NCBI GenBank assembly: GCA_963824905.1
Contig: CAWGRH010000005.1
Coordinates: 1-64,000 of the forward strand
DNA from: JAJPKK01 sp963824905
GTDB lineage: Bacteria > Pseudomonadota > Alphaproteobacteria > Rhizobiales > Xanthobacteraceae
Direction of reading: 5' to 3'
Length of the DNA: 64,000 nt
Shown: positions 37,347-45,847 of the stretch, piece by piece
How positions within the stretch are numbered: the first letter of the stretch is position 1
How the letters are laid out: the number at the start of each line of letters is the position of its first letter
The notes under the pieces: model-generated
Databases searched by the model: none
What the model saw: only the letters and a program-made list of their open reading frames with translations
Told to the model about the DNA's origin: nothing
Translations under genes and position numbers: made by a program

Positions 37347-38429
37347 TTATCGGAAACCGGTCCAAGTTGCGTGCAGCACACGAAGCCAGTTTCCAAAGCA
37401 CAGCTTTTCAATCAATGGCTCGCCAAAGCCACGGGTTCGCATCGCCTCGACGAGTGTCTGGAGCCCGGCCGCGCTGCCAATCTGAGACGGCATCCTGGCG
37501 CCGTCGAAATCGGATCCGAGACCGACGGCGTCCTCACCGACATGGGCGATCATGTATTCGAAATGATCAAGGACCAGATCGATCGGTGCGTCGCCGTCAC
37601 GAGCGCCGTCAGGTCGCAGGAACGTCGTGGCAAGGTTGACGCCCACCAAGCCGCCCGTATCTCGGATTGCCGTCAGCTGCTTGTCGGTCAGGTTTCTCGA
37701 ATGCGGGCTCAAGGCGTGGGCGTTGGAGTGGGTCGCCACCAGCGGTGCGTTGCTGATCGCCGCCACGTCCCAGAAGCCGCGTTCATTGATGTGGGAGAGA
37801 TCGATGAGGATGCGGAGCTTGTTGCATCGGTGCACCAACTCCTTCCCCAGGTCCGTCAGGCCTGGTCCCGTGTCCGGCGACGATGGGCAGAGGAACGGAA
37901 CGCCCTCGCCAAATGCATTCGACCGGCTCCAGACCGGGCCTAGGGACCGAAGACCGGCGGCATGCAAAACATCCAGCATTTCGAGATTCGCGTCGATGGC
38001 TTCCGCCCCTTCCATGTGGAGAACGGCTGCCAGCACGTCGTCTTTCATGCACTGCTGAATGTCGCTCACGCGGCGGCAGATGCGAACGCGGCCCTGCGAC
38101 TCTGCCTCAATCTGCAGAAGCAAGGAGATCATTCCGAGCGCGACGCTCTGGGCGGACGCCAGGTCGACCGAAGCCGGTGTGCGAGGGGTCGTTTCGGCGT
38201 TCGGACCAGGCGGTTCGCCGGCCGCAATATCTTTCTGACGAAGCGATGGCACGAACACCGCGAACAGGCCGCCAACAAACCCACCCTCGATTGCCTTCGG
38301 CAGGTCCAAGTGGCCTTTGGTCGCTCCTTCAAGGAACAATCGCGGCCCGTCGGCTTCTCCGCGCCGATACAGCCGCAACAACGCATCGTTGTGGCCGTCA
38401 AAAATCGGAACACGGTTTGGCAATGTCAT
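37347..38429 (-). CDS. Membrane dipeptidase (peptidase family M19)
   Basis: This is a dinuclear zinc amidohydrolase-fold enzyme, of the renal dipeptidase type, which cleaves dipeptides including D-amino-acid forms. The metal motifs are IFDGHNDALLRLY (His-x-Asp), LHMEGAEAID (bridging Glu), DLSHINERGFWD and VATHSNAHAL (zinc His), and VGLGSDFDGA (Asp). About 360 residues from ATG 38429; an alternative ATG at 38471 would add 14 residues and overlap the LuxR-type fragment upstream. No signal peptide is evident, so it is probably cytoplasmic. Confidence 0.88.
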   Translation of the reverse strand: MTLPNRVPIFDGHNDALLRLYRRGEADGPRLFLEGATKGHLDLPKAIEGGFVGGLFAVFVPSLRQKDIAAGEPPGPNAETTPRTPASVDLASAQSVALGMISLLLQIEAESQGRVRICRRVSDIQQCMKDDVLAAVLHMEGAEAIDANLEMLDVLHAAGLRSLGPVWSRSNAFGEGVPFLCPSSPDTGPGLTDLGKELVHRCNKLRILIDLSHINERGFWDVAAISNAPLVATHSNAHALSPHSRNLTDKQLTAIRDTGGLVGVNLATTFLRPDGARDGDAPIDLVLDHFEYMIAHVGEDAVGLGSDFDGARMPSQIGSAAGLQTLVEAMRTRGFGEPLIEKLCFGNWLRVLHATWTGFR

Positions 38430-38439
38430 CCAGCCTGCT

Positions 38440-38595
38440 TCAAACGCAATGTCGATTCGGCGGCCAACCATAAAGCCTTGGCGGTTTCAGATGCTTGTCT
38501 ACCATCCGCGCGCTCACGTCCAACATCTCCGGGATGTCCCGGTTCGATTGGCCGCGCGCCATCCACATCTGCACCTCTGACTGCTGGATCAGCAT
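38440..38595 (-). pseudogene. LuxR-type helix-turn-helix fragment
   Basis: A 51-codon frame reads QSEVQMWMARGQSNRDIPEM then LDVSARMVDKHLKPP. This matches the GerE/LuxR DNA-binding domain pattern E-x-x-V/M-x-x-x-A-x-G-x-S-N-x-x-I-x-x-x-L-x-V-S-x-x-x-V-x-x-H-L. No receiver or sensor domain is attached and a stop follows shortly after the recognition helix. It is probably a relic of a response regulator, unless expressed as a minimal HTH protein. Confidence 0.45.
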
Positions 38596-38661
38596 TTAGG
38601 CGGCGCGACAGGATCGCCGCGCCGCTCCGATCACGTCCAAGGGCCGAGTTGAGGCACGATC

Positions 38662-39801
38662 TCAATTTGTGCCCGGCTTGGTGGCCGCGTAGGTCTTGGC
38701 AAAGCCGTTCCGCGCATTGGTAACGGTGAAGGTCCCATCGGGTTGCGCAGAGACCTTGATCCAGAACGCGGGCCCGTTGTGCGCGGGTGGAGGCGGCGTA
38801 TTTGGGCCGGGCTGCGGCGGTGCAATCGGCGCGATAGGCATCGCGGTCAGCGGCTCATCGAGCCCATTGGCGATAAACATGCCTGGCACCGTGTATTCCT
38901 GCCCACTGAGCTGGGAGAAATGGATTTGCCAGAGGTCCTCCAGGCCGGGAGAGGAATGGAGCACCTTCATCGGCTCGGGCAGTCCGCCCTTTCGCGTGCC
39001 GTTATTCATGATTGCGACGCGGGGGTGAAGCCCGTGCACCAGGGCCTCCGAGTTTGAGACGTTCAGGCCGTGGTGCGAAACGACGAACAGATCGACGGTG
39101 CCGAGCGGATTGTTCGGACACATCAACTCGAATTCCTTGTTTTGGGTAAGGTCGCCGAGATGCGCCACCCGGAATTTGCCGAAGGTGACGACGCTGCCAA
39201 CCGACTGAGCGTTCTCGGTGGGGTCGACCGGCTGCGGCTTGAAGCTGGCGCAGGACGGGTTCGGCGCGCCGGCGCCGGCGAGCGGCGTCTTGAGCACCTG
39301 TCCGGCCGACGACACGATGCGCCAGTCGAGCCCGGCAACCGGCACGGTATCGCCGGGCTTGGCAACAGTGTGCTTGGCCTTGCCGTAGAGCGCGGGGTAG
39401 GTGCTGGCGAAGAATTCATTGAAGGCTTCGACGGGCTGAATGTTCGGCCCGTGATCGATGAACTCCCGGACCGGGATGCGATTGGTCACTTCGACCATGC
39501 CGCCGAAGTGATCACCATGCCAGTGCGTCGTGATGAGATGATCGATCTGGGAAAGACGAGCATCCTTCGCCGCGGCCATGATGCGCTCGGCATCACGCTT
39601 GGCTGCGTCGGGCGCAAAATTCCCGGTATCGATGAGCACGGATTCGCCGGATGGGGGTACGAACAGGGTCGCGTTGCCGCCTTCCACATCGACCACGTAG
39701 ATGTCGAGGCTCGTCCTCGTCTGCGCGATGGCCCCATCTGATCCGAACGCGACGAGCGCCGCCAGGCCCGCGACTGTCGTCAGCAAACGTTGTGATCTCA
39801 T
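38662..39801 (-). CDS. Exported metallo-beta-lactamase-fold hydrolase
   Basis: ATG 39801 (GGAGGAAGGG upstream) gives 379 residues with a signal peptide ending DGAIAQ. The MBL metal motif is TTHWHGDHFGG (His93, His95, Asp97, His98), followed by VAHLGDLTQNKEF and VVSHHGLNVSNSEALV for further metal ligands. The core from DIYVVDVEGGNATLFV resembles the ComEC-like MBL hydrolases. The C-terminus adds a Pro-rich linker (PQPGPNTPPPPAHNG) and a small strand-rich domain (WIKVSAQPDGTFTVTNA). Substrate unknown. It is divergent from the NHL-repeat gene, sharing a 146-base promoter region. Confidence 0.87.
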   Translation of the reverse strand: MRSQRLLTTVAGLAALVAFGSDGAIAQTRTSLDIYVVDVEGGNATLFVPPSGESVLIDTGNFAPDAAKRDAERIMAAAKDARLSQIDHLITTHWHGDHFGGMVEVTNRIPVREFIDHGPNIQPVEAFNEFFASTYPALYGKAKHTVAKPGDTVPVAGLDWRIVSSAGQVLKTPLAGAGAPNPSCASFKPQPVDPTENAQSVGSVVTFGKFRVAHLGDLTQNKEFELMCPNNPLGTVDLFVVSHHGLNVSNSEALVHGLHPRVAIMNNGTRKGGLPEPMKVLHSSPGLEDLWQIHFSQLSGQEYTVPGMFIANGLDEPLTAMPIAPIAPPQPGPNTPPPPAHNGPAFWIKVSAQPDGTFTVTNARNGFAKTYAATKPGTN

Positions 39802-39947
39802 CCCTTCCTCCCGATTGGATCGTTCCGACTTTTTCTCAGGTCCACATCGTAGCAACCCCGGACACCTCCCGAAAGGTGGGCTCGCTTTGGGCGTTACGAG
39901 CATGCCGTTGTCCTGTAAGCTCCGGGAAAATCAACGGGAGGATCGTC

Positions 39948-40976
39948 ATGCGCGCGTCCTTGTCAGAGTTTGCCCTTGCCTTTGTCACAACCGCGCTCGC
40001 TGCCGGAATTGCCAGCGCGCAATCGAGTTATCCCTGTACGGAGACAAACGCCAACCTGCCCAATCCGTACCGTCAGGTGGCGGATTGGGCCTCGCCGCCG
40101 CGGCCCTGGAATCCGGTCAACGCCGTCGCCGTCGATCAACACAACAACCTCTGGGCCGCGGATCGCTGTGAGAGCGATGACTGCGTTCCGGTGATCGAGC
40201 TTGGACCCGACGGGAAGACTCTGAAAAATTTCGGCGTAGGTCTGTTCATCGAGCCGCACCAGGCGGCGATCGACAAGGACGGCAATCTTTGGGTCGCCGA
40301 TGCCGGGGCGAAGGGCGCCAAAGGGATGCAGGTGACGAAACTCGGTCCCGATGGCCGCGTGCTGCTGAAGCTCGGCAAGCCCGGCCAAGGTGCGGGCCTC
40401 GCCGACCTCGACATATTCAATTCGCCGACCGGCGTCGCTGTCGCCTCGAATGGCGACATCTATATCAGCGAAGGCCACGGCGAGGGCAAGCCCAACAATT
40501 CGCGTATCATGGTGTTCACTGCGGACGGGAAATTCATCAAGACCTTTGCCACCCGCGGTGCCGGCGATGGTCAGTTGTTCTCACCGCACGCACTCGCCTT
40601 CGATAGCAACGACCACCTTTACGTCGCGGACCGCGGCAACAGCCGCGTCGTGGTCTTCGACAAGGACGGGAGATTTCTAGCCGCCTGGAAGCAATTCGGC
40701 CGGCCGAGTGGAGTTGCCGTCGACAAGAATGATTTGCTGTATGTGATCGATTCCCAGTCCTCGGATATGCCGGGTGCCGCGAACTACAATCCGGGCTGCC
40801 GGCGCGGCATCCGCGTCGGAAGCGTGAAGGACGGCAAGGTCATGTACTTCATTCCGCCTCCCGTGCCGCCGGATCCGAAGATGCAGCCGCCGATCGGGAT
40901 CGTGGTCGACGGCAACGGGGCGATCTATGCGGCGTCCGACGACCAGAAGGACATCAAGAAATACGTGAAGAACTGA
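39948..40976 (+). CDS. Exported NHL-repeat beta-propeller protein
   Basis: ATG 39948 follows GGGAGGA at ideal spacing and gives 342 residues with signal peptide FALAFVTTALAAGIASA. NHL-type blades are plain: AVAVDQHNNLWAADRC, QAAIDKDGNLWVADAG, GVAVASNGDIYISEGHG, ALAFDSNDHLYVADRGNSRV, GVAVDKNDLLYVIDSQSSD and GIVVDGNGAIYAASDDQKD. This is a six-bladed propeller as in peptidyl-alpha-hydroxyglycine alpha-amidating lyase relatives. Two Cys pairs (YPCTE, RCESDDC) may stabilise it. Enzymatic activity is not certain; a binding role is equally possible. Confidence 0.88.
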   Translation: MRASLSEFALAFVTTALAAGIASAQSSYPCTETNANLPNPYRQVADWASPPRPWNPVNAVAVDQHNNLWAADRCESDDCVPVIELGPDGKTLKNFGVGLFIEPHQAAIDKDGNLWVADAGAKGAKGMQVTKLGPDGRVLLKLGKPGQGAGLADLDIFNSPTGVAVASNGDIYISEGHGEGKPNNSRIMVFTADGKFIKTFATRGAGDGQLFSPHALAFDSNDHLYVADRGNSRVVVFDKDGRFLAAWKQFGRPSGVAVDKNDLLYVIDSQSSDMPGAANYNPGCRRGIRVGSVKDGKVMYFIPPPVPPDPKMQPPIGIVVDGNGAIYAASDDQKDIKKYVKN

Positions 40977-41202
40977 TCCGGGCAACAAACGGACTGTCCT
41001 GGCAAGTCCAGCGAGGCGTGCGATCACGATGGTGAGTTGGGCAGCGGGTTGCGCATTGCGCCATTCCCGCTGCTCCCGAGTGTCGGCGGCCGGCACCTCG
41101 CACCAACTCGGCTCCCTACGGCAGCGTCGCAATCGGGTAGTGCAACGGCGGAAGCTTTCGCGCCCGCTCGCGTGATTTTTGGCGTTGCGGGCGGATAGCG
41201 AT

Positions 41203-41226
41203 TTGTATTACAATATGATAATCATA
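41203..41226. promoter_or_regulatory. Adjacent palindromes, candidate GntR operator
   Basis: TTGTATTACAA (41203-41213) is a perfect 11-base palindrome and is directly followed by TATGATAATCATA (41214-41226), a perfect 13-base one. The larger frame also has TTGTAT and ATACAA arms (41203-41229). It lies 14 bases before the hydroxylase operon in an otherwise GC-rich region. FCD-type GntR regulators commonly bind short palindromes of the TTGTA-N-TACAA kind, and such a gene ends this operon. Confidence 0.55.
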
Positions 41227-41240
41227 CAATTCCTCCTCCT

Positions 41241-43619
41241 GTGTGCCCCGTGTTGAACGAACGATCATTCAAGGCTGTCGGAAGGGCGCTGCCTCGCAAC
41301 GAGGACCGTCGGCTCGTCACCGGTCGTGGCCGCTTCTCGGATGATTTCACTTTGCCCGGCCAAGTCTGGGCCGCGATGGTGCGCTCCCCGCATCCCCACG
41401 CTCGGATTGCCGGGATCGACACGGCCGAGGCGATGGCGATGCCGGGCGTATTGGGAGTGTTCACCGGTGCCGACATTCAGACGGATGGTCTGCGGCCGAT
41501 CCCGCACAATCCGGTGCCGTCGACCAATTTCGACCTCAAGCTGAGGGGCCGCGGCGGAACCGAGGTCTTCATCGGCCCGCACTATCTGCTGCCCGCGGAC
41601 AAGGTGCGCCATGTCGGCGAGGCCGTGGCGATGGTGATTGCGCAGACGCTAGGGCAGGCGCAAACGGGGGCCGAGCATGTGGCGATCGACTACGAGGTGC
41701 TGCCGTGGGTGGCGGATACCGTCGAGGCGGCGCGGCCCGCCGCGCCGCGAGTCTGGGACGAGCTGCCGGACAACATCCTGGTCGACAGTACCTTTGGCGA
41801 CGTTGCGGCGACCGATGCCGCCTTCGCCGGTGCCCGCCATGTGGTTTCCGCGACGTTTCACATCGGACGCGTGACCGGCGTTCCGCTCGAGCCGCGTGCG
41901 GCGCTCGGCAACTTCGACGCCGAGACCGGGCGCTACACCGTGTACGCAGGCAGCGGCGGCGCGGTCCGCCAAAAGCAGGAGCTGGCTCATGTCCTCGGCG
42001 TGAAGCCGCAGGATGTGCGCGTCCTGTCGTTCGATGTCGGCGGCAATTTCGGAACGCGCAACCGCGCCTATGTCGAATTCGGGCTGGTGTTGTGGGCTTC
42101 GCGCAAGGTCGGTCGGCCCGTGAAATTTCGCGCCGAACGCTCGGAACTGTTCCTGACCGACTACCAGGGCCGCGATCTGGTGACGGAGGTTTCGCTCGCG
42201 ATCGACGAGAACGGACGTTTCCTCGCGATGCGGGCAGACAACCTCAGCAACGTCGGTGGACGTTGCGTGTCCTTGTCGCCGCTGAGCAAGGGATCCGGCC
42301 TGATCACCGGCTCCTACGACATCCCGGTTGCGACGCTGCGCTCACGCGCGGTGTTTTCCAACACCATGTCCACCAATGCCTACCGCAGCTCGGGGCGACC
42401 CGAGGTGACCTTCGCGATCGAACGGCTGATCGACAAAGCGGCACGCGAACTCGGCTTCGATCGGATCGAGCTGCGTCGCCGGAACCTCGTCCGGCCCGAC
42501 CAGATGCCCTACACCAACGCGGTCGGGTCGAGCTACGACAGCGGCGAATATGAAATCAACATGGACCGCGCCATCCGGCTTGCCGATGTCGACGGCTTCC
42601 CGTCGCGGCGTGCCGAGGCAAGGGCGCGCGGCAAGCTCCTGGGGCTGGGCTTTGCCAACTATGTCGAGTCCTCCATCGGGTCGCCCAAGGAACGGGCCGA
42701 TCTGATCGTCCACACCGACGGCTTCGAGGTGGTGATCGGCACCCAGCCGGCAGGGCAGGGGCACGAGACGAGCTTTGCCCAGGTCACCGCGGATCTTCTC
42801 GGTGTGCCCTTCGAGAGCGTGAAGATCACGCTGGGTGACACCGATGTGGTGAGCGCCGGCGGCGGCACCCACTCCGGCCGCTCGATGCGGCACGCGAGCG
42901 CGGTGATCGCGCTCGGCGCCGAGGATCTGATCGAAAAGGGCAGGGCGCTGATGGCGCACCTCGTCGGCGTCGGAAAAGAGCTGATCCGATTCGAGGACGG
43001 AGTCTTCCGTGCGCTCGACAGCAACCAGACCATGAGCTGGGCGGAACTTGCCAGAGAGGCGAGGCGGCCTGACTTGCCCCAGGAATTCGCCGGTGGGCTC
43101 CGCGTTCGCCGCGACAACGAGATGCACACGCCGGTGTTCCCCAACGGAACCTGCCTGTGCGAGATCGAGATCGATCCCGAGACCGGCAGCCTCGATCTCA
43201 AGCGCTATGCGACGGTCGATGACGTCGGCCGCTGCATCAACCCGCTGATCGTGCACGGACAGACCCACGGCGGGATCGCCCAGGGCGTCGGACAGGCTTT
43301 GTGGGAGCATTGCACGATCGATCCGTCATCCGGACAGCCGCTGGCCGGCTCTTTCATGGATTACGGCATGCCGCGCTTCGACAACATGCCGTCTTTCAAG
43401 ACCGAGATCGCCGAGGTGCTTTCGCCCACCAATCCGTTCGGTGTGAAAGCCGGCGGAGAAGGCGGCACGACGCCGGCGCTCGCCGTCATCATGAGCGCGA
43501 TCGACGACGCATTGTCGGAGCACGGGCCGCCGGAGATCGACATGCCGGCGACGCCCAACAAAATCTGGAACGCAATCCACCGACGACCGGGCATGGAGCA
43601 CCCCGACGATGCTGGTTAG
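41241..43619 (+). CDS. Molybdenum hydroxylase large subunit (CoxL/xanthine dehydrogenase family), copy 1
   Basis: This is the molybdopterin-binding catalytic subunit of a three-subunit hydroxylase that inserts water oxygen into N-heterocycles, aldehydes or similar substrates. The 792-residue protein starts with the family pattern VGRALPRNEDRRLVTGRGRF. It then shows the molybdenum-site motifs FDVGGNFGTRNRAYVEFG and NAYRSSGRPEVTFAIERLID, GQGHETSFAQV, and the C-terminal VKAGGEGGTTPA with the catalytic-type Glu. It lacks the AYRCSFR loop of true CO dehydrogenase, so CO is unlikely as substrate. GTG 41241 is used as the start, with GTG 41250 also possible and no clear ribosome binding site. It overlaps the next gene by 11 bases. 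Confidence 0.9.
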   Translation: MCPVLNERSFKAVGRALPRNEDRRLVTGRGRFSDDFTLPGQVWAAMVRSPHPHARIAGIDTAEAMAMPGVLGVFTGADIQTDGLRPIPHNPVPSTNFDLKLRGRGGTEVFIGPHYLLPADKVRHVGEAVAMVIAQTLGQAQTGAEHVAIDYEVLPWVADTVEAARPAAPRVWDELPDNILVDSTFGDVAATDAAFAGARHVVSATFHIGRVTGVPLEPRAALGNFDAETGRYTVYAGSGGAVRQKQELAHVLGVKPQDVRVLSFDVGGNFGTRNRAYVEFGLVLWASRKVGRPVKFRAERSELFLTDYQGRDLVTEVSLAIDENGRFLAMRADNLSNVGGRCVSLSPLSKGSGLITGSYDIPVATLRSRAVFSNTMSTNAYRSSGRPEVTFAIERLIDKAARELGFDRIELRRRNLVRPDQMPYTNAVGSSYDSGEYEINMDRAIRLADVDGFPSRRAEARARGKLLGLGFANYVESSIGSPKERADLIVHTDGFEVVIGTQPAGQGHETSFAQVTADLLGVPFESVKITLGDTDVVSAGGGTHSGRSMRHASAVIALGAEDLIEKGRALMAHLVGVGKELIRFEDGVFRALDSNQTMSWAELAREARRPDLPQEFAGGLRVRRDNEMHTPVFPNGTCLCEIEIDPETGSLDLKRYATVDDVGRCINPLIVHGQTHGGIAQGVGQALWEHCTIDPSSGQPLAGSFMDYGMPRFDNMPSFKTEIAEVLSPTNPFGVKAGGEGGTTPALAVIMSAIDDALSEHGPPEIDMPATPNKIWNAIHRRPGMEHPDDAG

Positions 43620-44097
43620 CATGATCGTCAACGGAACGCCGGTGTCGCGCGAAGTCGAGGATGAGACGCTCCTCGCCGTGTTCCTGCGCGAGCATCTCGG
43701 TCTCACCGGAACCCATGTCGGCTGCGACACCACGCAGTGCGGCTGCTGCGTCGTCCATCTCGACGGCAGTTCGGTCAAATCCTGCACCGTGCTTGCGGCA
43801 CAGGCGGACGGCGGCCGCGTGCTCACCATCGAGGGACTGGCAGGCGATGACGGGGCGCTGCACCCGGTGCAGGAAGCCTTTCGGCGCTGCCACGCGTTGC
43901 AATGTGGCTTCTGTACGCCGGGGATGATCATGGCGGCGGTCGACCTGATCGAGACCTACCCGGGACCGCTGTCGGAGGCGGTGGTGCGCGAAGAGATGGA
44001 AGGGAACCTGTGCCGCTGCACCGGCTACCACAACATCGTCAAAGCCATACTGTCGGCAGCCGACATCATGAGGGCCGCGAAGACGGCCGCGGAATAG
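43609..44097 (+). CDS. Molybdenum hydroxylase [2Fe-2S] subunit (CoxS type), copy 1
   Basis: A 162-residue small subunit carrying two [2Fe-2S] clusters that pass electrons from molybdopterin to FAD. The N-terminal plant-type cluster is Cys39-x4-Cys44-x2-Cys47 with Cys59 (GCDTTQCGCCVVHLDG, KSCTVL). The C-terminal cluster is QCGFCTPGMIM and GNLCRCTGYHN. ATG 43609 overlaps the large-subunit gene, and the FAD-subunit gene follows five bases after the stop, so the three are co-translated. Confidence 0.93.
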   Translation: MLVSMIVNGTPVSREVEDETLLAVFLREHLGLTGTHVGCDTTQCGCCVVHLDGSSVKSCTVLAAQADGGRVLTIEGLAGDDGALHPVQEAFRRCHALQCGFCTPGMIMAAVDLIETYPGPLSEAVVREEMEGNLCRCTGYHNIVKAILSAADIMRAAKTAAE

Positions 44098-44101
44098 CGC
44101 C

Positions 44102-44923
44102 ATGGCAATGTACCCCACGAGATATCATCGCCCGGCCGATCTCGACGGCGCCGTGCAGCTTTTCACCGCGTGCGAGGATGCGACCTATCTCGCAGGCGGG
44201 CACACCTTGCTGCCGACGCTCAAGCAGCGCCTCGCAAGTCCGTCCGATCTCATCGATCTCTGCGGTCTCCCCGGGCTCGCGGGCATAAGCCTGCAAGATG
44301 GAGTCGTTTGGATTGGGGCGACCGCGCGGCACGCCGACGTCGCCGCATCGGCCGTCGTGCGCGGGCTCATTCCTGCCTTGTCGGGGCTCGTCGGATCGAT
44401 CGGCGATCGGCATGTGCGCCATCGCGGCACCATCGGTGGGTCGGTTGCGAACAACGATCCGGCGGCCGACTATCCGGCGGCCGTCCTCGGCCTCGGTGGG
44501 ACCGTCGTGACGGATCGCCGTCGCATTCCCGCCGACGACTATTTCGTCGCTCTGTACGAGACGGCGCTGGCGCCGGGCGAAATCATCACCCGGATCGAGT
44601 TTCCCGTTCCCGCAACAGCCGGTTATGCAAAATTCCGCAGCCCTGCCTCGCGCTACGCCATCGCGGCGGTCTTCGTATCGAAGTCGGAGGCCGGTGTGCG
44701 GGTCGCGGTGACGGGAGCCGGCGCCTCGGGCGTCTTCCGGCCTCGCGACATGGAGCGCGCCCTGGAGCGCGACTTCAGCGCGGCAGCCGTTGTCTCGCAT
44801 CAGATCGATCCCGGCCTGCTGCTGAGCGATCTCAACGGCACCGGCGAGTATCGCGCCAATCTCGTTTGCGTCTTGGCACGCCGGGCCCTCGACAACCTTG
44901 GCGAGGCGCATTCCTACAAATAG
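44102..44923 (+). CDS. Molybdenum hydroxylase FAD subunit (CoxM type)
   Basis: A 273-residue FAD-binding subunit of the same enzyme. The two FAD pyrophosphate loops are LAGGHTLLPTLKQRL (near residue 31) and RHRGTIGGSVANNDPAADYP (near residue 105). The C-terminal domain has KFRSPASRYAIAAVFVS and GVRVAVTGAGASGVF. It completes an L-S-M order rather than the M-S-L order of the classic cox operon. A regulator gene begins 53 bases downstream on the same strand. Confidence 0.92.
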   Translation: MAMYPTRYHRPADLDGAVQLFTACEDATYLAGGHTLLPTLKQRLASPSDLIDLCGLPGLAGISLQDGVVWIGATARHADVAASAVVRGLIPALSGLVGSIGDRHVRHRGTIGGSVANNDPAADYPAAVLGLGGTVVTDRRRIPADDYFVALYETALAPGEIITRIEFPVPATAGYAKFRSPASRYAIAAVFVSKSEAGVRVAVTGAGASGVFRPRDMERALERDFSAAAVVSHQIDPGLLLSDLNGTGEYRANLVCVLARRALDNLGEAHSYK

Positions 44924-44976
44924 ACCTCGCCGGGTGTGCCTCGACTCTTTGCTTGCTTGTGACGTGGAGGAGCGCA

Positions 44977-45710
44977 GTGCCCGTCTCCCGCCGACTTGAC
45001 GACGACGACCTCCGCGACGACGACCTCCGAGACGACGAGATTCTGCCGTCAAAGGGCGCCTGGCATCGCTCCAGCAGCCGTCGATTTCGCTGCGGAGCAG
45101 AATCATCCAATCGCTGCGGAGAGCGATCGAGACCGGCGTCCTCGCACCCGGCGCGCGATTGGTCGAACGCGACCTGTGCGAGCAACTGCAAGTCAGCCGC
45201 ACCTCGCTGCGAGAGGCCCTCGGCGAATTGCAGGCGGAAGGAATTCTGACTTATTCGCCGACACGGCGACTTTCGGTCAGCGTCATCTCGCGGACCGACG
45301 CCGAGAACGCCTATCGCATTCGTGCGGTGATGGAGGCGCTCGTGGTCGAGCAGTTCATCGAGAGAGCCGGCGACGCGGAGCTCCAGGCGCTGGTCGAGGA
45401 CAGCAAACGGCTCAAGAGCGCTTATCGTTCCGGAGACGTGGAACGCATGCTGATCGAAAAACGCGCCTTTTATGACCGCATCTGCCGGGGCGCGCACAAT
45501 CCCATGGCCTTCGACATCATCAATCGGCTGATCCTGCGGACGTCGGTCCTGCGCCGGCGTTCGCTGGTACGCAAGCAACGCCAGCAGCAGAGCATCAAGG
45601 AGATCGATGTTCTCATCGAAGCCATTCGCAAGCGCGACATGGCGGCGGCCCGCGAAGCCGCGATGCAGAATGTCGCGCATTCGGCGAGCTCTGCCCTCGC
45701 CGACGGGTGA
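44977..45710 (+). CDS. GntR-family (FCD) transcriptional regulator, frameshifted near the N-terminus
   Basis: GTG 44977 has GGAGGAG four bases upstream, so translation probably starts there. It gives PVSRRLDDDDLRDDDLRDDE then ILPSKG. After about 45050-45062 the reading must change frame to give LASLQQPSISLRSRIIQSL and GVLAPGARLVERDLCEQLQV then SRTSLREALGELQAEGIL, a typical GntR winged helix. The FCD ligand domain follows (YRIRAVMEALVVEQFIERAG, EKRAFYDRICRGAHNPMAF). The span is 3n+2, so one base is missing or two are extra, unlike the other frame changes here. It probably controls the preceding hydroxylase operon in response to a carboxylate. The acidic D/L/R repeat near the N-terminus is encoded by a repeated GACGACGACCTCCG unit. 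Confidence 0.75.
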
Positions 45711-45847
45711 GACGCGTCTACCGACGCCGGGGCAGCGGGCTTCTGCCGTCCGGGGCGGGACTCAGCCCTTCCCCGGCGGCGCATCCGTCCTGACGCTTTC
45801 CGTGCGCCGGTCGGCCGGCACGATTGCGAAACGCGGTCGCGGCGCAC

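Noticed and set aside
41241..44923. Aerobic CO dehydrogenase
   Set aside because: The AYRCSFR active-site loop is missing (AYRSSGR instead) and the gene order differs from cox operons.
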